Assembly: GCA_022264855.1 (NCBI GenBank) | Contig: JABYQU010000033.1 | Span: forward strand, 124,001 to 188,000 | Length of the DNA: 64,000 nucleotides | Direction: 5' to 3' | Origin: Lenzites betulinus | Taxonomy: Eukaryota > Basidiomycota > Agaricomycetes > Polyporales > Polyporaceae | Shown here: piece by piece, positions 45,655 through 54,610 of the stretch | Position numbering within the stretch: the first letter of the stretch is position 1 | Layout: the number at the start of each line of letters is the position of its first letter | Program-made: the position numbers and the translations under genes | The notes under the pieces: model-generated | What the model saw: the letters and a program-made list of their open reading frames with translations, nothing else | Told to the model about the DNA's origin: nothing | The model's database searches: none

Positions 45655-48044
45655 ATGTCGTTCGAGTCGGATACGGATTCTTCTGGCGGTTGTCCCCATC
45701 TTGCTACGATCTTCGCCCACGACGAAGAGCGTGGGGCACTCCTCAACAAATTCAAGAATGCAGTGCAGTGGAACACGCGTAGGAACCACTGTGTTGCACA
45801 CTCCGTCAAACGCCGCAAGGTGAGTCTGTCTTGGCATATCCGAACGGCCGTTACGCTGACAAAGGCTGCCTCTTACACCTAGATCACTCCTCCAGACTGC
45901 GGTCTTTGTGGGTTAGCATTATCACGACCGTATGCCTGTCTACACTGCTCTGTTGCTGCGTGCTGGACTGGCGGCCACATCAAGCAACACTTGCAAGACA
46001 CGGGCCACGATTTCTGTATGTGGCTCGCTTTGATTCGTGCGCTCACCGCCAGCGTATTGTGTACTCTTGGGGTCCGCTCCGAATAGTATATTTGGCGTGT
46101 AATTCTGGGAAATTATACTAACAATGTGGTTCACAGGTGCCGACGTTACAACGGGCTACGTATTCTGCATAGAGTGTGACGATTTTGTGCACGACAGCAC
46201 CTTCGCCCGGCTCTACAAAACAACCATTATCGCGGTAGAAGAGAAGGCCACGGCATTCGAGGGTATTCTCCCAACGCCACTATTTGTGTATAATCCGGTC
46301 TCACGGTCTTGCAGTTTCTAAGCGGCTGCGGGAGCCGTTCTCCCCGTGGCAGCCGAATGTGCAGGAACAGACCCTCCTCGAAGGTGCGGTTTCTCTGCCC
46401 TGTCAAGGTACGGAGTCAGCTGTCATCATCTGCATCCGTCAGCTGAAAATCCGGGCTTCGGACGGCCAGGTCGGAGAGGTCTTCTAAACCTTGGGCAGAC
46501 GTGCTTCATGAACGTAATCTTGCAATCATTCATAGCAAACCCCCTTCTTCGAAACTACTACTTGGGAGATAAGCACAACAGCCGCCTCTGCAAACTAAAG
46601 GACTGTACGTCATGTGAGATGGACAAGCTGATATCGGAGGTATGAGCTGTGAATATGTGCCTCATTGACCACCCAAAGCTCACGAAGGCTCGCAGGTCTA
46701 TTCCGAGAACAGCGCACCATATGGACCGATTGACCTTCTCGCAAAGACGTGGCGCTCATCCGCTGAGCTGTCCGGATATGCTCAGCAAGATGCCCACGAG
46801 TTTTTCATCACCGCTCTGAACAACATTCACGCGACGTCGAGAGGATCGACGTCGCTGCAATGCATATGCATCATCCACTCGACGTTCGCAGGCCTCCTGC
46901 AAAGTGACGTCAAGTGTGAGCGGTGCGGCAAGGTCGCGGAGAAGACAGACCCGATGCTCGACATCAGCCTTGAGCTGAAAGGCGAGGCCGGCGAGCATGA
47001 TCTCACGCTCGCGTCGTGCCTACGCAGGTGAGACCATTCTTCCCTCCACGACTCCCTCTCTCCCATAACGGATGACGTCAGGTACACCCACCCGGAGAAG
47101 CTCGGCCCTACCGACTACAGCTGCGAAAAGTGCGGCAAGGCGCATGTGAGCCCCCCTTCCCCGCAGCCTCGTGCCCCCCTCCCACTGGCAGCTAATGTTG
47201 GTGGCAGGCGAGCAAACGCCTCAGCATTCGGAAGCTCCCCCCGGTTCTCAGCTTTCAGTTCAAGGTGGGAACGCCGCACCAGTCGCGGCAGATGCGCCGT
47301 GTCGGCTCACATACACCCGACGCGTTCACAGCGGTTCGAGCACAAGTCTGTGGACAAGTCCGCGGCACGCAAGATCGAGGCGCCCGTCCGCTTCCCCTCG
47401 TCGCTAAACATGGCCCCGTACACGACCCTGGTCATGCATAAGCAGGAGCTATTCAAAGAAAGCGGGGCCGCGCCCCCGAGCCTGATTCCGTGAGCATCTC
47501 CCGCCCCCGCTTCCTCCGCTGTCTCTGTCGGCCGCCTGGCGTTCCTTGCACTCAGCATCGTCTCTTCGTCTTTAGGGACAGCGCCCTCGGACCGGAGTCG
47601 CTCTATGATTACGACCTGTTTGCGGTCGTTTGCCATGAAGGGCAGATTGACAATGGCCATTACACGTGCTACGCGCGTTCTCACGACGAGGTCTGTCATT
47701 GTGTTCCCCGGCCTGTTCTTACGCCCTGGTTCTCACTCGCCTTATCATTGTCTAGTGGTACCGTTACGACGACGGCAAGTGAGTACAACAGCGAAGCAGG
47801 TTCAGCTGCGACGAAGCTGATCTATTATGCTATTAGGGTGGCGCATTCTACGCTGGCAACGTGTTTGAATTCGCAGGCATACATGTGTTTCTACGTGAAG
47901 CGACATCTGGATTACAAGCCGTACGTTACGCCGTCATACATTGTTATGAGGGAACAAGAGGCCATCAAGGAGAAGGAACGAGAGCGCGAGAAAGAGGCAG
48001 CCCGTGACAAGGAGGTTGAGGAGGAACTCTTGGCTGCCCTCTGA
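45655..48044 (+). CDS. Ubiquitin-specific protease, Ubp8/USP22 type (SAGA deubiquitinase)
   Basis: Exons: 45655-45819, 45883-46015, 46137-46262, 46315-46407, 46470-46639, 46696-47027, 47082-47145, 47208-47264, 47332-47489, 47576-47690, 47756-47778, 47837-48044; 547 aa. It is predicted to remove ubiquitin from histone H2B as the catalytic subunit of the SAGA DUB module. Seen: an N-terminal ZnF-UBP domain (GCPHL, CGLCGLALSRPYACLHC, GHIKQHLQDTGHDFC, FCIECDDFVHD). The Cys box is GLLNLGQTCFMNVILQS (Cys184), followed by QQDAHEFFITALNNI, the zinc-binding pairs VKCERCGK and YSCEKCGK, and the His box QIDNGHYTCYARS (His461) with WYRYDD. Domain order and length agree with Ubp8 (471 aa). A Glu/Lys-rich tail of about 30 residues follows the catalytic domain. 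Confidence 0.93.
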
Positions 48045-48348
48045 TGTTGATTGTGAGGCGTTAATTAACCGCGCAGCTGGACTTCTTCGCGAGGATGTGA
48101 TAGCAGGTACGAGCAGCATGCACAGAGTATCCAGATGTACCATTACGAGGTAGAGGGGTTCTATGGGAGTGACGTTCGACAATGTACAGAGCACGAGCAT
48201 ATAAAACCATGAAATGTCGTAAAGAGCAGGCGAAAGGTATAGGGGATGCGTTGGTCGGGATAGGGGAGGGTGTGTCTAGCACTCAGAAATACAGTGAGCG
48301 GAAGAAAAGCTACAGAAGCACGCCGGCTAATTGCAGATACCAGGCTAT
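48045..48348. other. Spacer between convergent deubiquitinase and acidic-protein genes
   Basis: This 304-bp interval lies between two stop codons. I see no gene; it should contain both polyadenylation regions. Confidence 0.4.
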
Positions 48349-49102
48349 TCAAGGGATGATGTCATTCAACTCCCCCTCCCTGACCCGAATCTCTACCACC
48401 TCGACCTCGTAGTCCATCATGGACGAGTTCGTGGACGACACGGACGAGGAGACGAATCCGCGAGAGTTCGAGGGGGAAGTTGAAGCGACATCTGGATGTC
48501 AAACACGAGCAAGCACAATCGAGACGGAGGTGAGTACCACACGGACATAACGGAAAGGGCTGAACGAACATCTGTCTTTGATGTATGGCGGCACAAATAG
48601 GTCCTGCAGCATGCCGGATGGTGAGCGTGTGCGCTGACGATAGGAGCGATCTCGGGCATACCTGATTCCACACAAAGCCTTGACTCTTCTGGATAGTCAA
48701 AATCGGGCGCAGAGTGAACACCGTCTGGCGCTGCTTCTTTCTGTGCTCTCGCTTCGGACTCTCATATTGTGACTCAATTGCGCGCTGCTTGCCCTTGATG
48801 TCCTTCTTCAGCTCTGCCACCTTGTCCGAGGGCATGGCCTCGTCGCCCTCATCGAGCTCCATGTCCCCGTCCATCTGTGGCGAGCGGGAGTCGCTGACAG
48901 CACCGGGCCGTTCGCCGTCCGCTGCAGCATTATCGTAGTCCTCCTCGTCCTCGGAGCAGGAGTTGTTGTCCGAATCGCTCTCGCTGTAGTCGTCATCATA
49001 GGGGATCTGCTCATAGCAGGCCCACGTCGGTGGCGAGGGTGCACGGCCCATCGTGCGTCGGCGGAAGAAATCAGGGTAGGCGGAGTCGGTGTTGCTGCTC
49101 AT
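48349..49102 (-). CDS. Uncharacterised acidic protein
   Basis: Exons: 49102-48662, 48603-48543, 48491-48349; 214 aa. I do not recognise a named family. The N-terminus has PDFFRRRTMGRAPSPPTWAC, then a strongly acidic stretch (DDDYSESDSDNNSCSEDEED) and a basic Lys/Arg-rich segment (KKDIKGKQRAIESQYESPKR). The most conserved-looking block is LTIQKSQGFVWNQDLFVPPY ending IKDR, reconstructed across the first intron. A Ser-rich region and the hydrophobic/acidic end MDYEVEVVEIRVREGELNDI follow. The nature of the motif suggests a nuclear protein-interaction adaptor, but this is a guess. It shares a 343-bp divergent promoter with THG1. Confidence 0.7.
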
Positions 49103-49445
49103 GATCGTCGGATGTCTTTCTGGGCGCTGTCGAGAGCGGCGGCGGGGTGTCGGGGAGCGTGCAGCGGACGGTGGTGATGGTCTGAAGGCAAGCGTCGGGG
49201 TGACTCGGAGGCGCGGTGTGTGGGGATGTGACGGGGCTCAGGGCTGGGGTTGGCGACCGAGTCACAGCACGCCGCATTTGGCAACCCTGACCTCCGCCAC
49301 GCCGCTACCAGGCGTTGTCGAAGCCTAGCCAACCACAGCCTGCACAAGACCCATTCGCAAAAATCAGCGAGCGGCATCGTGTGCGTCCTGACCCTCGCTG
49401 CAGCGCATCTGGATTGACCCCGGTGCAATCGATCCATGAGGCAGC
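49103..49445. promoter_or_regulatory. Divergent promoter of the acidic-protein gene and THG1
   Basis: A 343-bp interval separates two start codons on opposite strands. No TATA box is visible. The region is GC-rich with CCGACG-type repeats, as in broad housekeeping promoters. Confidence 0.5.
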
Positions 49446-50543
49446 ATGGCAGGCAGCAAGTTCGCCTACGTCCGCAATTTTGAGCTGCCTGACCCCCTCC
49501 TGCCCGAAACCTTCATGGTTTTGCGGATCGATGGGCATGCCTTCCACCGGTGCGTGTGATGTGGCCCCCACCGTTTCTCGTGCTGATTTGCTGCACAGGC
49601 TGTCCGAGGAGCATTCCTTCGCCAAGCCGAATGATGAACGCGCGCTGCAGCTAATGGATGACGCCGCACGGGACGTGATGAACGAATTCAAGGACATTAT
49701 GCTTGCGTTTGGCGAATCCGACGAATACAGGTCCTGCAGACTCATGATCATCTGACTCTGTGATGTTGACCGGTTGCCGTAGCTTTTTATTCCGCAAATC
49801 AACGACGTTGTACAATCGACGGGAATCCAAGATTCTGAGCACAATCACGTCCTTCTTCACTTCATCTTACGTCTTCAATTGGCCAAAATACATGCCCGAT
49901 ACCCCGCTAAAATACTGTCCCTCTTTTGACGGACGCATCGTGTTATACCCCTCAGCGAAGGTTGTACGCGACTATTTCTCATGGCGTCAAGCGGACAGTA
50001 AGCTACCTTGCTGTATCGCTCATTCGATTCTCAACTGAAAAAAATCATAGCGCATATCAATAACCTGTACAACACGGTCTTCTGGTCTTTGGTACTAAAT
50101 GGTGGCCAGACAACTACAGAAGCCCACGCGACCCTCCGAGTAGGTTTGATTGGGCCGGCGTGTTCTCTGCTAACATGCGCGTACAGGGTACTGTTTCCGC
50201 TACCAAACATGAGATATTACATTCTCGGTTCGGGATCAACTACAACGAGTTACCTGCCAAGTTTCGCAAGGGAAGCGTCCTGGTCAGGACGGAGGTATTG
50301 CATATACTCCCATTCACGGAGCTATACGTTGACGATATCGGATAGATAACGAAAGACCCGGAGGAAGGGCGGACAGACGACCCAGTATGTGTTTCCTCCC
50401 CGGATCCCGTGTCAAAAGAGACCGCCAAGCCGAGCAAAACCGAAAAGAAGAAGGCACGAGTCCGCACTTCCGTAGAACTTCTGCACTGTGATATCATTGG
50501 CGAGGAGTTCTGGGCCGTAAGGCCTAATATACTTGCCGACTGA
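49446..50543 (+). CDS. THG1: tRNA(His) guanylyltransferase
   Basis: Exons: 49446-49549, 49599-49730, 49783-49997, 50051-50139, 50187-50294, 50346-50543; 281 aa. Thg1 adds the G(-1) nucleotide to the 5' end of tRNA(His) by a 3'-5' polymerase-like reaction, which histidyl-tRNA synthetase needs. Seen: [14 protein letters not shown] metal site ([10 protein letters not shown], Asp29), the second carboxylate motif FGESDEYSFLF (Asp76, Glu77) and [20 protein letters not shown]. Then [20 protein letters not shown] and [20 protein letters not shown] follow. The C-terminus has a Lys-rich linker before [10 protein letters not shown]. All these blocks are family signatures, and length matches the yeast enzyme (237 aa) plus a linker. 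Introns are 48-52 nt. Confidence 0.95.
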
Positions 50544-51047
50544 CCCTCTTTCACGCTCATGCATTGCAGATCCGTTCGCCTGATCACTGTGTCCAATGGT
50601 CGTTCGGCGAGCGGTTCGGATGCTGTATGGGTACTGCCTTCGGGCTCGCGCCTTCCGAAAAACTTCCGACTTCCGACGCACGAAGGAATACATGCTTTGT
50701 GGCAGGGTTCACCGTGACCGACCCATCTGCTATCGATGGGATCCCTTCCGGTGTGATAACGCGCGGGGTGCTTTGATATAGTATTCAGCATAAGCCGTTG
50801 GAATGCTTCAGCTTCATAATAATAGTTCCCTACCGCTTGCCTGAAATGCTCCATGAATCTCGAAGGGCAAGACGTTGAAGCTGAAGCCTGTTAGGCTGAG
50901 GTTAGTCCTTCACCGGAAGGTGCCGAAGTCTATCATTCCTAGTGTTACGTTACTTCGTGGGCTTAGTCGTGATTTACTACAATCCACCCCCACCACGCCC
51001 GCCGCCTCTGCCACGACCTCGTCGTGAACATCCTACACCTCCTCAAT
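50544..51047. other. Intergenic spacer between THG1 and the pterin-dehydratase-like gene
   Basis: This is 504 bp between tandem plus-strand genes. It includes a CCACC/CCGCC-rich tract (about 50984-51013) close to the next start codon. The open frames seen in both directions have no recognisable content. Confidence 0.4.
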
Positions 51048-52038
51048 ATGACCTTGATGACAGGTTCACGCTTAAGGGCTGTATCAAATATTCCACTTGC
51101 GCGCGTCACACCGCGCGTTCCGCGTTATGGTGGCATTCGAACGCTTTCAATGGGACGTCATAGCGCGGCATCTATACCCGCAATGCCCATGAACATGATC
51201 CAAGTCGCTGGTCTTCGGGTACAACAAATGTGCCCCAACGGCGCGCGCTCTATGAGCATAACATCGAGCATAGGTAAGGCAGCTAACGCGTCTGGCCTGT
51301 CAATATTAATATGGCAGGCTTGTCCCTTTCAAGCACGCTGGTAGTTCATACGACGATGACTTACAGCGTGCTTTAGAGGCTATCCACTCTTCTCATGTTT
51401 GAGTTTGTCAATACCGCGTAGAACGAAAGCTAACCTTGTCTCTCCTATACTCTTATAGTACCTAACGCTGCCGAGCTCCCCGAACTTCCCGACGCACCGC
51501 GGTACCCCTGCCCATTCCTCACAGACGAACAAATCGCCACCTATTTGGTGCCCCTCTACGCTCGTGTATGGTGCGTACGCGGGTCCAATCCAGATCTGGG
51601 AAAACCTGCCCCCGAACTGGTCAAAAACTTCTCGTTCCTTACACCAGAGAAGCTCGACGAGTTCCGGCGAGATGTCGCAGAGGTCACGCAAAGCGAAGAC
51701 GTGAGCCCCTCTGCTTGTGTAATGTGGCCATCACTGATAAGGGACCATAGCATCATGCCGTGGAGATAATAGACCTGAGCAGCACGCCCACGATGTCCAT
51801 CAGGGTGCATACACACTCAGGACTACGCCCGGCGCGCGACGCAAACGAGCCGCGACGAGCTCGAGTACAGCCCGGAATCACGTTGCGGGACGTCCGCTTT
51901 GCATACCTGGTCGAAGAACGCTTCTCAAGATACTTAGGCGAAGAATCCGGCGCGCGGCGGTGCATATTGAACTTGGATCTCACACTGCACCCTCGTACAG
52001 CTGAGGCGGTGGAGGAACGCAGGCATGTGTTCACGTAG
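51048..52038 (+). CDS. Pterin-4a-carbinolamine dehydratase-like protein, probably mitochondrial
   Basis: Exons: 51048-51273, 51459-51700, 51751-52038; 251 aa. The fold family dehydrates 4a-hydroxytetrahydropterins and in animals doubles as a transcription cofactor. Seen: an Arg-rich N-terminus suggesting mitochondrial import (TGSRLRAVSNIPLARVTPRV), then FLTDEQIATYLVPLYARVW, KNFSFLTPEKLDEFRRDVAE and DHHAVEIIDLSSTPTMSIRV. After HTHSG comes GITLRDVRFAYLVEERF. The two histidines (157, 158), the later His178 and Asp of LRD correspond to the active site. The usual HHP is HHA here, and an insertion separates HTHSG from GITLRD, so activity is uncertain. The first intron (185 nt) contains further short coding-like pieces, so exon 1 is the least certain part. 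Confidence 0.75.
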
Positions 52039-52150
52039 ATACGCGCATAATGCTATACCGCCAAAAAAGGTCCGCAGGTTACGTAGTACGAAATATGTTT
52101 CGTCGCTAATTCCCCCAAGCATCTCCGGTATTGGCATGGTGCACGCTGAA

Positions 52151-53498
52151 CTAGACACTCGGAACATGCTCGGATAGAAACGCTTTCATGGCGTTCAAGG
52201 ACTCTTCGTGTAGGGGGCACCCCGGGTATACGTCGAAGTGTCCTAAGAGTCAACATGCATCAGCCTACGAACCAAACGTCGACTTGCTGATACGGACCTG
52301 CAGAAAGAGCCAAGAGCTGAATTTTATCCGACAGTGACTGCAGTTCCGTGGCTGCTTTGAACATGCATATATTGTCATGCATCGGCGCAACGACAAGCGC
52401 GGGACATGTTATGTTTGCACCCGACGCATTGGGGCTGTAGAAGGGCAACTCGAGAAGACTCGACGCAGAAACCTAGAGTACCCGGACGTTGGTGACAAGG
52501 CCATGCGCGACCCAAGTTCAGGGACTCACCTCATTCGGAAAATCACTGCAGTGGCGGTAGTTACTGATCAGGGGGCGGTTTGATACGGAACAATTGTGGA
52601 CCGGACGTACCGTTCAGCGTCCCCCAGCGCAAAGTAGCCATCCTTCGAGCCAGGGACGGCGATGAGCGCTACTTCTCCGGGGTGGGCGACGGCGGGGATA
52701 TATGAGGGGTACAGGCCAAACATCTGCCTGAGCACGTCCGTGACACATTTCCAAAGGGTCTTGACGAGTGTCCATGAGAACGTGGTGGGCGGGCCGCTAC
52801 CGAGGTATGGGCATTGGGCGATCACACACGAAATGTTTAGCTTCCTCTAGAAGAGACGTCATGATGAAGCCTGATACTAAAATCATCGCGGTTGCAATAA
52901 ACCTACCTCACTAGCTAGAGTGACGACATGTCCTCCTGATACGAGCCTTCAGATGTGGCACATGATAGGAGGTTGACAAAGTGCAACATACCAGAAAAGC
53001 TCGTCCCCCACAGAACCACCCTGTGGGGATCGAACTCTGGCTGTTGGCGGCAGTATTTAATGACACTCCGGTAATCATCTAGTTGTTCAGACACATATAT
53101 GATGTGACGAGGAATTCCCGCTTGTGAGGTGTTCTCTGTCAGTCGGCGGCGATGCATGCGTGTAATTCTCTACGTACCTGAGGCACCCCAGCGGCGATAG
53201 TCAAAGACAACAACGGCATAGCCCAGCGAAGAAAAGGTTTCAGCGTACGGAGCAAGGCCCAAGAGCTTATTCCCGCTTGCGCCATGGGCCCTGAGGAGCA
53301 ATATCGGTGAGAAGTCATGCGTCGGAGACTGGTGAGGACAAACATGATTATGACCGGAAGACCCTTGGGCGACTGTTGTTTTGACTGCACCCTGGGCATG
53401 TATTTCCATGCATCAAGGCTCCACCCTGGGGTCACTGAGGGTATGTTGATGTTTTCCCTCTCAAAAGCGGTGCTCGTCGACTGCTGTGACGTCCCCAT
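52151..53498 (-). CDS. Alpha/beta hydrolase (YcjY/dienelactone hydrolase-like)
   Basis: Exons: 53498-53344, 53290-53178, 53135-52992, 52935-52907, 52846-52611, 52545-52530, 52472-52298, 52242-52151; 319 aa. Seen: PVIIMAHGASGNKLLGLAPY (oxyanion region), FDYRRWGASE, HRVVLWGTSFSGGHVVTLAS with the nucleophile Ser135 in GTSFSG, and CPALVVAPMHDNICM with the probable acid Asp. The C-terminal GHFDVYPGCPLHEESL carries the catalytic His. The arrangement is that of the large uncharacterised fungal/bacterial hydrolase group that acts on small esters or lactones; the substrate is not predictable. Exon 6 is 16 nt and the 29-nt exon 4 encodes the GGHVVTLASE helix behind the nucleophile. No signal peptide is seen, so it is probably intracellular. 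Confidence 0.88.
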
Positions 53499-53938
53499 AC
53501 TGTGCCTGAGCGCGCGCTGGATGTAGTGAGGTACGGTCGCGTTTTTCAGATGGGAGGATCGCTATACAACAAAATCTTGTGAGATATGGCAGTGAACGAG
53601 CCTGAGCTATCAGGGCGTTAATGAATACGGAGGAAGGGAAAGCCAGCTAGTACTCGAGACAACTCAGGATAACCGCCGTTACATTCGTGCGATTGAACGA
53701 GGCAAGACGACCGTCATGACTTAAAACACAGTTTCAAGTATGATAGACAGGCCTATCCTGATGCTCAGAGAGTAATAACATACTTCTGTTCAGGTTGTCC
53801 TCGGACGTACTCGTAGTCACAATTAATGGTGTCCGGTAAGACGATGTTTGTAACTGTTAGGATCCAAAGCCTCCGCCTGCCTATTCCGTCCTAATCGCTA
53901 ACCGACGCCCCATGGTCCGTGCGCAGGCCGCCCCGCCG
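53499..53938. other. Intergenic spacer
   Basis: This is 440 bp between the divergent hydrolase and U2 snRNA genes. It carries the upstream control region of the U2 gene. No coding signal is seen. Confidence 0.4.
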
Positions 53939-53946
53939 TATATAAG
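53939..53946 (+). promoter_or_regulatory. TATA-like element of U2 snRNA copy A
   Basis: TATATAAG lies about 25 nt upstream of the U2 5' end, within a block (CCGCCGTATATAAGCCGT) that is repeated at the second U2 gene. Conservation between the two copies, flanked by diverged sequence, supports a promoter role. Confidence 0.65.
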
Positions 53947-53966
53947 CCGTAGGTGGACAGCCCGAA

Positions 53967-54152
53967 TCATCACCACTCTGGCCTTTTGGCTTAGATCAAG
54001 TGTAGTATCTGTTCTTAATAGTTTAACCACTATTATGGAGGCACCGCCTCCATTCTTGGTTATCTAATTTTTGCCGCCCTTGTTCCCTGTGCTCTGCTTG
54101 CAACACGGGGACGCGATGACCTTGCCACTGCAGTATCGGTTTGTGTCGTCGG
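53967..54152 (+). ncRNA. U2 spliceosomal snRNA, copy A
   Basis: U2 pairs with the intron branch point. Seen: GGCCTTTTGGCTTAGATCAA (stem I region and U6-pairing segment), GTGTAGTATCTGTTCTT with the branch-point-recognition GTAGTA, a stem-loop with AGTTTAACCACT, the GGAGGCACCGCCTCC hairpin, the Sm site TAATTTTTG, and two 3' stem-loops ending around GTGTCGTC. Length of about 186 nt agrees with U2. The 5' and 3' ends are estimates from comparison with known U2 RNAs. A near-identical inverted copy lies 5.3 kb downstream. Confidence 0.93.
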
Positions 54153-54610
54153 GGGATCGTCTTTGTTAGGATCTGTTCTTCCTTCTGTGGTGCCTTTTGC
54201 GATCGGCCATTTGGCTGTGAGCTCGGTTTCTCAGATGGAATGACACGGTTGTTGGGACTGGGATTGCCTTCTGTCTCTTTGACTTTTCGTATATCAGGAT
54301 TGGGGTCTTGTGGCATTGTATCCAGGTTGTATCATCGTATATCTCTGCCCGTTTGTTGTTCGCCAGCAGATGGATCCTATGGAGACTTTGTATACATGCT
54401 GATGTAAATGTATCCCCGATGTTGTGTAGCATCTAGGTGATGAAGCTCATCTATACCTGGTATTGCCTCCTTGGAATGATATGTAGCCGCCCCCCATTGT
54501 GGTTGAGCACGACAGAAGCAGCCCATGCATTTGATACTAGCTCCGACTTGTGCTACAACAGTACAATGCTACATGCTACACTGATTATATTCTTCACTTG
54601 CATTGCGTCC
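54153..54610. other. Spacer between U2 copy A and the MetRS 3' end
   Basis: The first 100 bp (to about 54252) are nearly identical to the 3' flank of U2 copy B and may contain the U2 3'-end signal. The remaining 360 bp show no recognisable feature. Confidence 0.5.

Noticed and set aside
54023..54316. A 97-codon minus-strand frame nearly identical to the 79-codon frame at 59351-59590
   Set aside because: The similarity arises because both lie antisense to the duplicated U2 snRNA genes; it is not evidence of a protein.
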